From the NCBI GenBank assembly GCA_963930655.1, contig OZ005615.1:13720001-13784000 (forward strand): DNA of 64,000 nt, given 5' to 3'. The position numbers and the translations under genes were made by a program. The DNA is from Myrica gale (taxonomy: Eukaryota; Streptophyta; Magnoliopsida; Fagales; Myricaceae). Shown one piece after another: positions 21,917-34,621 of this stretch (position 1 is its first letter; each line of letters opens with the position of its first letter). Under the pieces are notes generated by a model. That model was not told the DNA's origin. It worked only from the letters and a program-made list of their open reading frames with translations, and ran no database searches.

Positions 21917-24418
21917 CAGTTCCAGATTCAGCTCCCTTCCAGATTGGAATACCAGGGAAGAGCCAACAGAACAGATAGTACTTTGTTCCAAGTCTGTCCG
22001 ATGTACACAAAAGAACGATTTGGTCAAAACTCAGCTTTTTATCACTCAGTGCACAAGTTGGTAATCGCGGTAACAATTAGCAACACTCCTTAATCCAAAA
22101 CCGAAAACTACAGAAACAGAACAACCATTGCAAACGTCAGTTTTAGAATCAAAATTTGCCCACCTTTACAAGGGGGACAACCAGTAAGAAACTCCAACAA
22201 ACTGCTTTAAAATCTCATTCATACACCGCATATATAAAACCATGCATGCAGAGAAAATCAAAGCAAACATAGGAAATTACAAGAACATATCATGAAATTG
22301 CGTATCTTCGATTCAAATTCTCCTCAAAATTGAAGACTCAAGGGAAAGATGGCGAAAGAAGATTTATTTTACCTTGAGTAGCAAATTAAGGAGGAGAACC
22401 AATATTTGATGCAGTGCTTGTTTTGTTGAATCATATACTTATATATATACAGAGGGAAATCGTCCAATTTCATAATGCAACAGACATTGGAAATAGTGCT
22501 TGAACATGTAAACTATGAGAAAAGCAGAAGCCTAATAAAATATAGCTGCAACAGTTGAAAGAAGTATAATGCGTTTGAAAAAGATAAGGCTTTTTGGTCA
22601 GTTTGGTGGGGGTGTAAGAGTATATTTTTGCAGATGGGGAGCATGAGATTTCAGAGAAAACATTTTTTAATATTAAATGGTTTTAATTGTTTTGCATACA
22701 CTGATCTATGTATTCTTTTAAGTGGGGAAGCTCTGACCTCCTTTTGCTGTTCATGCTACTCCATGCGCACTGTAAAGTTACAGTAAAACTGCAGTGAGAA
22801 TGAAAGCATCTTTTAATTGCAGTAGCACTTTCTTAATTCTAAAAGGATTTCTGCCTTTAATCATAGTCTTAATCATAACCTTTACTGCATGCTTCACTTT
22901 CTACTACAGCACTTTTACTTGGTAAAGATATATATGGTACCACTTTCTTTCGAAAAGATTACCTTGACTATCGATCTCCTGTGTAATAACCGAGCGCGCG
23001 TCCATATATAGAATATGGCATGGCTTTAGAGCTTGCTTCATTGCACCTGAACTCAAAAAATGAGGGTTTTGCTCATCATTGACCAAAACGGAAAAGGGAA
23101 CAACGTCGAGAGTGTGCATATAAAATATGACAAATAATTTAGAGGTAGGTATCTTTCATGCCACTAATAGGGGAAGGTGACACTAATTTAGAGGTAGGTA
23201 GGTATATATCTTTGCCACTAAATGTGGGGCAGAGCTACATACATGATAACGTTTTGAGAGTAGATACAACATGTCATTTAAGTTAAAACTACGTACATTC
23301 GGTTCACCCATCAAAGAAAATCCCACACTAAGCTAACGTCGGTTTGCGAGTATAGTATATTAATCAATGTAATTGACCCAATTGGAAGTTATATAATCCC
23401 AGGCAGAAAAAAGAAAATTCCATTCCCATGACCACTATCTAAAATATATACGCGCGTCGATTAAACATGTACCACTTGTAGTACTAGAAAATTGTGAGAT
23501 CGCTGCATTTTCCTACCATTATATCATGAAGAATATGAAAACCTGAAAAGGATCTGCAGGTAGGATTCTTAGGATTGCGATTTTAAAAATGAAAACTGAT
23601 AGTGAAAGATTGATCAGCATAAAAGATATTGCCAGGTCGATCAAATGCGGCAGGCAGGGAAGAAGATAAATTTAGATAGTAGAAGCAAGTTGCTAAATAG
23701 ACTTTTGTGTCTTCAAAACGTTGTTTTTCATTGTTTTTTTCTCACTCTATTATACCCAGAGAGAGAGAGAGACGCATCAGAGGGGTTCTGAGACCTACCC
23801 AGACCCATGAGTACAGCTCAGTGAATGGGTTCCCAAGGAATTTGGTTATAACATCAATCTCTTCTTGTCAACTCTCATGTTTTTGTTCACCATCTCTGCA
23901 GATCAAGCTATATAATAGTAAAACGTAGAGGTTTCTTGGATGAGAGAATTCTGAAAAGTCATTGAGAGACTGCAATGCAGAAAAGACGGAAATTAATAAC
24001 TAGCAGATTATCATTTTCCGATTAGGAACTGACCTTGATCTCTTGAGTAGACCGTACCCGGCCAATTTGTCTATCGTCCTAGCTATCTCAATAAAATAAT
24101 AGAAGATAAACCAGAAGCTGGAAAAAATAAACATATCCTATAGACAAATTGAAGTGATAGAGACAAGTTGCGTGAGAGTACCGGGGATTCATCACCCTTG
24201 CTGCGTTGGTGAGTTGACTTAATGATGGATATTTGTCACCATTTTTTACCCTATTGTTTTCAAGTCCTGTGAATATATAATTAGAAAATGAACGTCAGGA
24301 CCTTGGTAAGGTTTCCTTATTAGCAAAGTCATGTTTTCCTTTAAAGACGTTTGCTGAAATATCAAAATTCAAGAAAAGCACGATCAACGAAGTATATATA
24401 TATATATATGGGATCCCA
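21917..24418. other. Upstream region of the bHLH gene and spacer
   Basis: No coding region supported. The bHLH promoter should lie between 21917 and roughly 23000; a TATATATA stretch at about 22440-22450 is a possible TATA region. (GA)n near 23759 and (AT)n near 24394-24410 are microsatellites. Nothing else recognised. Confidence 0.4.
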
Positions 24419-24655
24419 CACTACAACAAAACAAACTTTGGGTGACAAAAAAATTTGTCACCCAAACTGCAAAATTTGTCGGCTAAGGTTTTGGGTGACA
24501 AAAATGGGTTGTCACCCGGTTTGTGACCTAAAGCCCGTCTGCCAAAGTTTTATGTGATGATTTTCGTGTTCTGTCACTCAAAACCGTTCGGACCGGTACG
24601 TTTTTGTGCATACTGACAAAATTCAAAGTCGTCATGCCCAGTACAGTCTATCCCT

Positions 24656-24693
24656 TCACATGAGCTGTGCGGACATTCGCACAGCTCATGTGA
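24656..24693. repeat. Perfect 16-bp inverted repeat in the CACTA subterminal region
   Basis: TCACATGAGCTGTGCG and its exact inverse complement are separated by the six bases GACATT. It lies about 240 bases inside the CACTA terminus and would form a strong hairpin. Confidence 0.9.
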
Positions 24694-25384
24694 ACGATTA
24701 ATCAAATGCGACGAAAATACATTTTGTCACGCAATAAACGTCCGCACCGTTGTATATTAACGTCCAAACGCTTATGTGAATATGTTCGGAAGTATTCATG
24801 AAGACGTTCACACCGTAGTTTCATTATGACGAAATTTATTTTGTCATCTGAAAACGCGGTTCGAACCTTTACGTATACAGTTCGGACTCGTTGTATGTTG
24901 CACACGTTCGAACGTTTTGGTGTATCGTGCGCACGGTTTCTTATTTAAGAACGTGTGGACCAGACTATAGAATTTAAAGCAAAGTGTTCGGACGGATAGT
25001 TATGCGCGCGCACGCTAGCAAAGAAAAATATCCGTGGGAACAACATCTAACACTCGTGCGAACGGTTTTCTATATATTTGAATTAATTTAATTAAAATTT
25101 ATGAAATAATATAAATATGAAGATATTTACTGCTCATAATATAATAAAATATCTACAAATATGCAATCGTTATTAAAAAAAGTAAATAAAATACATAATG
25201 GATAAGTACTGACAAAATAGTAAAAAATATATAAATTTACCCAAATTTTCTTTTGGGTGTCGAACGAGATTGCATCTGTCTCATCTGCTCCATCAGCTAC
25301 TCACGCATCTGCTCTGCCATTAGTTGCATCCTCCGCTCTTGTTGTTCGATCCACTAGGTTATTTTACTGCTCCTGCATCATCTT

Positions 25385-26691
25385 CTAGTGCTCTTTGTCT
25401 TTTTTCCGTTGCTGCTTCGCCAACATCTTCATCAGCTCTTCGACTTTCTTCTGTTGTTGCTCCTCCATCATCTGCAGATGCTCTTGCATCGTCTGCTCCA
25501 TATCTGACCGCTTAACCAGAAGCGCTTCATATTCCAACTGTCTAACCCTCATCTCCTCAATCTGTAATCTGGCCTCCTCCAATCTCCGGGACAAATCAAT
25601 AGACGATGCTGATGAAGATGATCCAACAGACCGTACTGAACGGCCTAAACCTCGCACGTAACCCGCTTTCGTCCCAACACCTCAGTGAAGATCTCCACTT
25701 CGGTGTATGACTTTCCCTCTAACTCGTGCTGCAACTGTAACGCCTCTATTTTTTCCTAAAAAAAAGAAAAGTAGATAAAAATAGTACATATGAAACATAA
25801 ACGCATACGAATGCATCATTAAAACTAACTTTACAACTTACAAAATTTTCTCGTGCATCTTCTGAAGTCCACATGCCATCCTTAGTAGTATGCGTCTTTT
25901 TATAAAGCAACGAAGGACTAATTTCATCAGATTCTGGATTTTTCTGTACACCAAAATAAATATAGAACATGCATATAAAAATATCAAAGTCATTTATTTA
26001 AATAATATACAATAAAAATGTAAATTTATTACTTACTAACAACGCTCTAGCGCGTTGGAAGGACCTCGCTCCTGATGTGTGTACAATCTTCAGCTTAGCT
26101 CTATTCTTCTTATTGATTGCACTCCTTCTCTGCATTGTACATTTACAATTGGTAACACAATTAAACATATGGCTAAAATAAACGTTCAGATCGGAAAGAA
26201 AATGTTTTACCTGAAATTCCTCGCTCGCGAATAAATCACAAACATGAGTCCATTCTTCCTTGTTCATATCGGGATACGGGTGCTCCAACGCCCCTTCTTT
26301 GGAATTGAACACCGAGTAATGCTGGAACATTATATTTTTGTACGTCTTGTACGTTGTGTTCATCGTTGACGTCACGGTAATGCGATCCTCGGCTCGGCCG
26401 TAATCTAGTTGGAAGTCATCCTTAACATATATAACAGTTAGAAACGTAAAAAAGTTTCAACAATTAAAATTTAATAAATTATACTTACCAACACTCGGTT
26501 CATCACATACGATTTAACCTCGTCGGGGACCTCCTTCCGCTTACTCTTCTCAAGTGGGACATGTTTTCAAACGAGCGCACCAATATGGCTCGAGAGCATT
26601 GAGGACGTCTTGTCATCACCCCCAGTACGTCCATCAGGGATATGTACGGTGAGCTTTCCTCTGGTGCAAGCCTTGAGTAAGGAAATCTCAC
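25385..26691 (-). pseudogene. TNPA/Transposase_24-like protein of the CACTA element
   Basis: Pieces in different frames: 26691-26503 and 26375-25998 (WTHVCDLFASEEFQ, then KKNRAKLKIVHTSGARSFQRAR, the usual Transposase_24 signature), and 25657-25385, a charged coiled coil rich in glutamine, glutamate and lysine (MEEQQQKKVEELMKML). In active elements this protein binds subterminal repeats and helps TNP2. Apparent breaks between pieces partly reflect introns, but the damage elsewhere suggests it is dead. Confidence 0.65.
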
Positions 26692-26775
26692 GCGTACTAC
26701 CTCGAACTTGTCTAATTCCGGACAATAAGCGTAGAGATTTAAAAGTCATAATTTTAATTTAAAATAAATTTAAAA

Positions 26776-26847
26776 TTGATTCCCATGAAGAACAATAAAT
26801 TGATTCCCCTGAAGAACAATAACTTGATTCCCCTGAAGAACAATAAA
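26776..26847. repeat. 24-bp tandem repeat, three copies
   Basis: TTGATTCCCMTGAAGAACAA recurs at 26776, 26800 and 26824 with one or two differences, within non-coding sequence of the CACTA element. Confidence 0.9.
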
Positions 26848-27207
26848 TTTAAAATTCAATTAAGCATAAAGATTTAAAAGTCATAATATTTAATAAAGAT
26901 TGACGGGGTAAGATACTTACACGCACAACTACTCTGGGTGCCTACTGGACTGGCTGTGGTAGGGGACAGTAATTCATTCTTATCCCTAAGCGAAGACCCG
27001 ACACTGCTAGTGTGCCCGGACTACTCTCAGCTCGAACTGATGAATCGCACCGCATACGTGTTTCCCTCCTGCTGGTATGACGTCGACCTGTGACCAAATA
27101 AATCAATATTAGAGAAAAAAACACAATGAATAATGTTACTCAAAATGAATAAAAAATAAAAATGCAAAACTATTATCGCAAAATTTAATTGAAACAATAA
27201 ATTTACT

Positions 27208-30200
27208 TTATTCCTCGGAGTAATATTCTTCAGAATCACTACAATCTTCACCAAACGATTCTGAGGAATCATCGCTTCCTTCTACTTCACGGTGTTGTGG
27301 ACCACTCTCATCAGTTACCTGTAGATAAGCCTCGACGTCATTTCTAGTCAACGAGATCATGTCAAATGAGCTAACGTCCACAAAAAGCTCAATAGACTCA
27401 TTCTCCTGGTATGCTTCACAGTTCGACGGTCCTTCTCCATCTTCACTAGCTTCCTCTTCAATAGGTGGAATATCATACGTGTTATTAGGGGTAATCTTTT
27501 GAAAAATCTTCCAGTGGCCGCCCAACTTCATATCATCGATATAAAACACTTGATTTCCCTGAGAAGCTAGCACGAACGGGTCATCTTTGTACCACTTTCG
27601 GGATGTGTAATACTAACAAATCGACCACTTTTATCAAGACCTAAATTTTAAGTACTCAAGTCAAACCAGTTACATTTTGATTCCCCTGAGAAGTTTACTC
27701 GATATGTTGGCTGATTTATGAACAGTTGTTGAGTACGTGCCACTGCGCTAAATTCATTTCTATTCAAATCTTGACCCCTACCAGCTCCCATCGGTCGAAC
27801 AGTTTGAGTAAACACAGAAAATTGACAACTTCGATCATCCATGTCGGCATAATTATGATCTTTTCTATTAAATCTCGTCTCAATCGTACCAAGATACATT
27901 GAGCAAAAAGTTAAACATTCATCTAACACATAATTCTCTGCATTTGAGCCCTCACACCGTGCTCTGTTCTTAACGAAACGCTTCATCTTCCCCATATACA
28001 TCTCCATTGGATACATCCACCGAAATTGAACTTAACCCCCAAGTTTCACCTCTCAAGGTAAATGAACAGCTAAATGAACCATAATAGTAAAAAATGATGG
28101 AAGGAATATGTGTTCCAACTTGTAAAGAATCATTCCAATGCCCTTCTCTAATTGGTTCACAACGTCTAAACGTATTGTTCTTGAGCACAAGTCTCTGAAG
28201 AATAAGCTCAACTCAGTCAACGTCGTACATACTTCATTTCCTAACAACCCGTGTATCATTGTCGGTAACAGTCGTTGCAGCAAGGCGTGTGAGTCGTGAC
28301 TCTTCATACCCAATATCTTCCCTTATTCACACACCGAGATATGTTACAGGCGTATCCATCCGGAAACTTGACACCCTTCAGCCATTCACAACACTTCTTA
28401 AGTTCAGTCTTCGTTAAAGTAAATAATGCTCGAGGCATCACCTAATGCTGACCCCGAACTTGCAAATGCAAGTCCTTTTTAATGCCCATTAATGTCAAGT
28501 CCCGCCGAGCACTAGAATTGTCTTTCGTCTTACCATTGACGTTCATCAAAGTTCCCAACACATTGTCACAAATATTCTTCTCGATGTGCATGACGTCCAA
28601 ATTATGTCGAAATTTCAACTCTGACCAGTACGACAACTCAAAGAATATGCTACGCTTCGTCCAACTTAACTCAATGTCAGCCCGTTTTCTCTTCTTCTGA
28701 GTCTTCCCAAACGAACATAACGATACCGATTCAAGTTGTTGAAGTATCTCTTCTCCAGTGACTTCTTCAGGCGCTACTATATAATCTTTTTTCTCGTCAA
28801 ATATGTCAACATCATGCCTCCACCCATGCATAGCGGACAAATACCGGTGATGTCCCAAAAAAAATTTTTTGCCCCCATGTTTCAACCAAAATGACGTTGT
28901 GTTCGCATTGCAATTAGGGCATGCTAACCGTCCTTTCGTACTCCAACCCGAGAGATTACCATAAGCTGGGAAGTCATTTATTGTCCAAAGCAAAACAACA
29001 TGTAACTTGAATGAACTTGATACGACCGCGTCGTACGTCTGCACCCCATTTTCCCACAAGTCCTTCAACTCATCTAATAATGGCTGCAAGTAGACGTCGA
29101 TATCATTTCCGGGACTTTTTGGACCGGGAATAAGCAACGACAACATGAAACTTGAATCCTTCATACATTTCCATGGCGGCAAATTGTATGGAATTAGTAC
29201 AACTGATCATATACTATACGATAAGCTCATGTTTCCAAAAGGATTGAACCCATCAGATGCCATTCATACTATACGATAAGCTCATGTTCCTGACCAAACC
29301 ATTCATACTTCTTATCGAGGTCCTACCATACCTCAGAGTCTGCAGGATGCCTCATCACCCCATCTTCAACCACACGCTTCTCTTGGTGCCACCGCATATC
29401 CGTTGCCGCCTGCCTTGATAAAAAAATCTCTGCAACCTCGGTTTCAAGGGAAAATTTCGCAACACTTTTTGAGGAACCTTTGATTTGTTATTTTGACTGT
29501 ACTTCCACCTCGATTCCCCACACACCGAATACTCTTGTAGCTCACTGTGCTCCTTCCAAAATAGTACACAGTCATTTAAGCACACATGTATGTTATCGTA
29601 GCAAAATCCTAAATTTTTTCTTAACTTTTTTCGCCTCATAATAAGATTTAGGAAGTGTCTCCCCCTCCGGCAAAACATCTTTTATCAAGCCCAACACATC
29701 TTCAAACGCCTTTACAGTCAATTTATTCTCTGACTTCACATGAAGTAACCTAACAACGAAAGACAACTTGGAGTACTTCTTACACCCGGGATACAACTCT
29801 CGCTCAACATCCGCCCATAACTTGGTATACGCAGAAAATCCGTCTCCAGACCCAGACTGGACTGTTTCAGGATCCGGTATATTCTCATCAACCCATGCTC
29901 CCGCCTCAAAATCTTCTAACATGTCTCTCATATCATCATTATGTTTCCCTCAGAATCATCGCTGCCCGGTTTAGGTTCTAAATGCAAGTCCTAGTTTCAG
30001 GATTAAGTCAACCCAAGAGGGGGGTGAATTGGTTTTCTAAACTTTTCGATATTAACCCCCAAAACCGTGTTTGCAAAGTAAATACTAATTTAGCACAAGT
30101 ATAATGATATAACAAGTATGTAAGTGCTAAATGTAAAGAGTAGGGATAGAGAGAGCAAACACGTGATTTTTTAGGTGGTTCGGCAAACCCGCCTACATCC

Positions 30201-31470
30201 ACCCCTCAAGCTCCTTCACCGAGCCTTAAGGTTTTCCACTATTCTCCAATAGCTTTACACACTAGCTTCCGGGTGCTAGTGAACCGTACAAGTGTTTTCC
30301 CGGGATCAACACTCAAACTCACCCAAGTGGTTATTCTGGCTCACCACTCACAACCTCACCAAGCTTGAGATATACACTCTCAAAGTTTCTTCTTTAGTGA
30401 ACAACCTCACTAAGGGAAACACCTCTATTGGATAGGTAGATAGAAGAACAAAAACTCTCTTGATAGAGTAGATATGAAAATGGAAGCTCTATCTCTTTAT
30501 TCACACAAAGGCAAGGATATGAAAGTGTGTTTTGTGTGAATGCTATGAGAAATATAGAATAAGAAGTTTTAGAATATTTTCAAGTAGTAGAAATGATATG
30601 TGGTCGTTGGGTTATCATTTTAGACTAAATGAAGGTGTATTTATAGGCCACATATGAAAACTAGCCGTTTATAGCTGTTGGGAGTTTTTGCTAAAACGAT
30701 CTGGTCGACCGCTACATGAACCGGTCGACCGCTTCAAGTTACCGTTACCCGACGGTCATATTGTCAGAAGCTTCAACGGCTCTTTTGTCAAAACCAACCG
30801 GTCGACCGCTTGAACAGGCAGTCGACCTTCTCAACTTAAGCATGATCCGGTTCTTTTAAAAACAAAGTTTTTGACCACTTTTAAACTCCAAATTTATAAG
30901 ACTTACTTCCTATAAGTATATGAAAGGTGTGAGAGTTTGTTTGGGGTGTTTTGAAACCTATAAAAACATTTTAATCTTTCAAACAAAACTTAAAACGGTT
31001 TATGCATGTTTTGAAAGATATGCAAGTGCATAATTCAAATCCTTGTCAAATGTGAAATAAAGAGTTACAAGGATTATACCCTAAGGTCTTGAATCTTCAC
31101 TTTAAGCTCATTGCATCTTCTTGTTCATTTTTCTTCAAGATTTGGCTCTTTTCGTCAAGTTGTCTTTGTCTTTGAAGATGTCTATTTTGTAAGCTTATCC
31201 ATTTATTGAAATCATCAAAATCTCGATTGTGCACAAAAGTCAACACTAAATTCACCACCCGGTTAGGAACTTATGAAATTGACTCTCCGTGAAATACCCA
31301 ATGAGTGTAACTCTTGTCAAACCCAATTATGAATAAAATGATCCTTCATCCTGTCCACACGTTGGAACAACACATTCTTACATCTCTTACATGGACATCT
31401 TATCAGACCCCGACTATCTGCATAACTATGGGCAACACTCATAAAATCACGAACACCATCACTATACTTC
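27208..31470 (-). pseudogene. TNP2 transposase gene of the CACTA element
   Basis: Reading on the minus strand: 31470-31320 encodes KYSDGVRDFMSVAHSYAD and then IRCPCKRCKN, the transposase-associated domain. After the nested solo LTR, 29931-29355 encodes the N-terminal TNP2 part (FSAYTKLWADVERELYPGCK). 29182-28442 encodes Transposase_21 (DIDVYLQPLLDELKDLW, WTINDFPAYGNLSGWSTKG, CPNC). 28313-27648 is DUF4218-like and 27573-27208 holds the DUF4216-type motif QVFYIDDMKLGGHWKI and an acidic tail. Stops and frameshifts separate the blocks. The protein would cut at the element ends in the nucleus. Confidence 0.82.
29983..31245 (-). mobile_element. Solo LTR of a SIRE/Maximus-type copia element
   Basis: The 1263-bp segment begins TGCAAGTCC and ends AGTCAACA, flanked by the perfect 5-bp target duplication CTAAA (29978-29982 and 31246-31250). 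On the minus strand it begins TGTTGACTTTTGTGCACA and near its end carries CACCCCCCTCTTGGGTTG, a phrase common in long LTRs of this lineage. No internal coding sequence is attached, so recombination between two LTRs removed the rest. It disrupts the CACTA transposase gene. Confidence 0.85.
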
Positions 31471-31485
31471 GCATTTTGAGTCTAT

Positions 31486-33488
31486 CAGGAATCGCCAACA
31501 TGTCACGAGCTATGCGGGCAAGGGTAGGATATTTCACGGAGTTCACTTTCCACCACATAAGGATATCAAATGTAGGGGACTTAGCCTCAACAGACTCCAT
31601 CAAATATCTCTCGACCTCAGATTTGGAGTCTAGTGCAGTTTGAGATCTCCTATACTCATCAAAGTCATCCCAATCGCCGTCGTCATCCATTGACCCTTGT
31701 CCTTCTATAACCACATCACATCCTACATGGGTCAAATCCATGCAACTACTGCTATGAGCACCACTATCACTATATTCTTCAAAAAAACGGTTCAAGGTGC
31801 CTCTCACAATAGTTGCCATGCCACGCCCCTCCTTTTCTCCCATTACTTTCTTAAACCAAAAGTCCAACATCATCACTTTGAAGCGAGGATCAAGCATAGC
31901 TTCAACAAACAACAACTTATTCACTTCAACAAGATCGCCTCAGTACTTGTTATACTTTGTCATCATGTGCAAAGCCATCTCCTCATGCGACTTATCCCCA
32001 CTACAACTATACTTTACCAAATGCCTATGAATCATAGCAAGCTCCTCAAAATAAACGTTAGCAGTAGACACAAGCGATCCCGACTTCCTCAAAGTCACAT
32101 CATAAAACAATTTTAAAAATTTAATGAAGTGACGAATATACTCCCAATCATCAAATGTGGGAGGTCCCAAACTCTTCCTCCCATGCCCATCCTCTTTCAA
32201 GTATGTCACAAATACCCCATCATCATCCAACATGAGCTCAAAAGCTTGTTGATACTTCTCAGCCACAGACAACATCAAATATGTTGAGTTCCAACAAGTA
32301 CTAACATCAAGAGTCAAAAACTGACCACATTGGATATTTCTACGCTCAACACATTTTTTGAACGCTATCAATCGGGAGGGGGAGGACTTCACATATCTAA
32401 TCATATTTCAAATTTTTGATATCGAATCATCAACCTCTTTTAAGTCCTTCGTCACTATCAAGTTCAAATATATGAGCGAACATCTCAAATGTATAAAATC
32501 GTGGCCACATACAACCCCATCTCCATGCAACTGCCTCATTTTCACTTGATCAATGACAACATCATTAGCAGAGGCATTATCTACTATAATTGTGAGGATC
32601 CTCTCAATCCCCCATTCAAACATACAATCCTCTAACTCTTTAGCAATGGTGGCACCCTTATGGTCTTCTACTTTTCGAAAAGATAACACCCTCTTATGCA
32701 AAGTCCAACCAGCATCAATGAAATGACCCGTCACACACATGTAATTGAAATTCTGAATGGAAGTCCAAGTATCTGTTGTGAAACAAATCCTATACCCATT
32801 GACTTTAAACTCATTCCTCAACTTATCCCTCTCATCCAAATACAATTGCATACAATCTCTCATTATAGTATACCTAGAGGGAATCTTAAATCTTGGTTCA
32901 AGGTAATTGATCAAATTCTTAAACCTTTTTTTTTAACAGTAGTAAACGGCAACTCATCAACAATTATCATCATTGCAATCAAATTCCTAATATACTTCTC
33001 ATCAAATTTTTGAGTCACACCCATTACCCCTACATCACTCTCAGTGGCTTTAGAAGCATCATGATTTAATAACATCTGACCCACATCAACATTACCAACC
33101 TTCATCTTATAAAACAAGCATGCATGATGATGTTGCCACAACCCCAAAGTTCCATTTTTTTGTGATGGCATGGAAATAACTTACCACAGTAGTTGCATTT
33201 GGCCTGAGCCAATAGTGGATTCTCCTCTGGTGCTAGTGGAATCCTGGTGAAGTGCTCCCACACTGGCGACTCCTTAGAATTCTTCCTCTTCTTAGACTGA
33301 GGATGTAGGGGTGGTAGCCCACGTGGCTCATTTGTAGTCGTTGCACCCATTTCTTCAGCAGACAATGACGTGAAACCAATGGGTGAAGTACCAATGTCAT
33401 TACCACCGCTACTAGCACAAGCACTATCAACATCATTACTAGTACTGGTGGGTGTCGTAAAGCTGCCACCACTATGAGTAGTTTCCAT
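31486..33488 (-). pseudogene. hAT transposase (BED zinc finger, RICESLEEPER-like), truncated
   Basis: Starts METTHSGGSFTTP at 33488. A BED-type finger follows (WEHFTRIP, AKCNYCGKLF, then HHKK). After a frameshift near 33150 and another near 32910 comes the RNase H-like core (ICFTTDTWTSIQNFNYMCVTGHFID; IVDNASANDVVID). Then DVSTCWNSTYLML and the C-terminal dimerisation part (EVERYLMES, FDILMWWKVNSVKYPTLARIARDMLAIP), cut off right after LAIP near 31490. Few lesions separate these blocks, so inactivation is fairly recent. Confidence 0.85.
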
Positions 33489-34383
33489 CTAAAATGAAGT
33501 TTGAATCAATATAGAACGGTACTAATCAAGATATGTTATATAGTCCTACTTAGCATATAATCAAATATAATGGCCAATTAATAATTTTCAAAAGGAAAAT
33601 ATTCAGAAATAATTATCAAAGCATCATGAGTCATGACAATCGAATATTATGTTTAATGCTATGTGTTTTTTTTATTTTCATAAGAAACAAGTTATATTAT
33701 ATACGTTGTTTTACTAAGTCATTTCATAATTATTTAAAAAATTTCACTAAGACAAAACATCAAACACTTGAAGTGCATATAAGCATTTGGAGATAAAAAA
33801 ACCTAGATCTAGCACTGTAGAACCACAATCACGGTAAAACAAATCACCAATTGACGTTCCCACAACATTTCCAATCACACAACTCAGTCAATTCATTAAC
33901 AGCACAAAAATCCCCACCTAAATATACAATAAACCGAAAAAAAAACAAAGAACTTGGTCACATAAGCTAAGCTAAATGCAATGGTTTAAACTTTAAAGGA
34001 CTTCTAGAACAAGATCCATTACAAGTATATTCCAAAGATCCTCGTACATTTCAATTTGTTAACTAATACAAATTTACAATGCAATTATGAATTACCTAGA
34101 AGGAAATCGGTGAAGAGGTCGTGCGGAGTGAAATGCACCGGGGAAGGGGGCTGATGGGTTGTTGCCGTCGAAGGACGCCGGAGGCAGCTGCTGCCGTCGA
34201 AGGGGGCTGAAGGGTCGGGTGTGGGGTGAGTGGGGGTTCTGTTTCTGATCTTCAAATTTAGGGCAATAGGGCGTGTGGTGGGGGACTGGGGGGTCTGGCC
34301 GTGGGGGGTCTGGGGGCGCACGGAAGAAGGAGTCGAGGACCTCATTTTAGACTTTTAGGAGTTTTTTTTTAAACTAAGTGATC

Positions 34384-34424
34384 AAAACGACGTCGTTGCT
34401 CATTAAGCAGCACGACGTCGTTTT
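34384..34424. repeat. Inverted repeat in the hAT 5' region
   Basis: AAAACGACGTCGT (34384-34396) and ACGACGTCGTTTT (34412-34424) are exact inverse complements with a 15-base spacer. The hairpin lies 197-237 bases inside the hAT terminus, before the transposase coding region. Confidence 0.9.
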
Positions 34425-34621
34425 GCTTACAAAAAGAAAAAGAAAAAAAAACATTAACAAGCGGTTTGGCGGTGGCCCTGCGTGTGTCAAGCGGGCCACC
34501 GCCACCGCTAATACCGCCGGGATTTTTTAGATGGTGGTACCGCTACCGCTACCGTTATATGCGGTGGCCGCCGAGCGGTAACGGTTAAACCGCATACCGC
34601 CGGTGCGGTTGTTTAGCCCTA

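Larger units (their letters stand above)
24419..31485 (-). mobile_element. CACTA (En/Spm) transposon, 5' end lost, with nested solo LTR
   Basis: The left terminus is CACTACAACAAAAC at 24419. Behind it lies a subterminal zone with repeated TTTGTCACCC/GGGTGAC and GTTCGGACG-like motifs up to about 25080. On the minus strand the element encodes, in order, a transposase-associated zinc region (CPCKRCKN), TNP2 transposase, DUF4218- and DUF4216-like regions and a TNPA/Transposase_24-like protein. The expected right terminus is absent: element sequence runs to about 31485 and meets hAT sequence. A solo LTR (29983-31245) interrupts the transposase start. Confidence 0.88.
31486..34621 (-). mobile_element. 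hAT transposon, 3' end lost, fused to the CACTA element
   Basis: The right terminus reads TTTAGCCCTA, i.e. TAGGGCTAAAC on the minus strand, a typical hAT end, with GC-rich subterminal repeats (CCGCTACCG, GGCGGT) over 34480-34620. Minus-strand coding sequence for a BED-finger hAT transposase spans 33488-31486. It stops within the C-terminal dimerisation domain at the CACTA junction, so the other terminus and target duplication are missing. Confidence 0.82.

Noticed and set aside
25320..25661. Plus-strand serine/cysteine-rich frames as a gene
   Set aside because: They are the antisense shadow of the coiled-coil part of the CACTA TNPA-like protein.
31246..31300. GTGAAATA near 31290 as the partner of the hAT target duplication GTGAAATC at 34622
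   Set aside because: It has no hAT terminus next to it and lies within CACTA transposase sequence; taken as chance.
34085..34345. Proline/threonine-rich minus-strand frame as a protein
   Set aside because: It lies in the 5' leader zone of the hAT element upstream of the transposase start; composition reflects GC-rich sequence.
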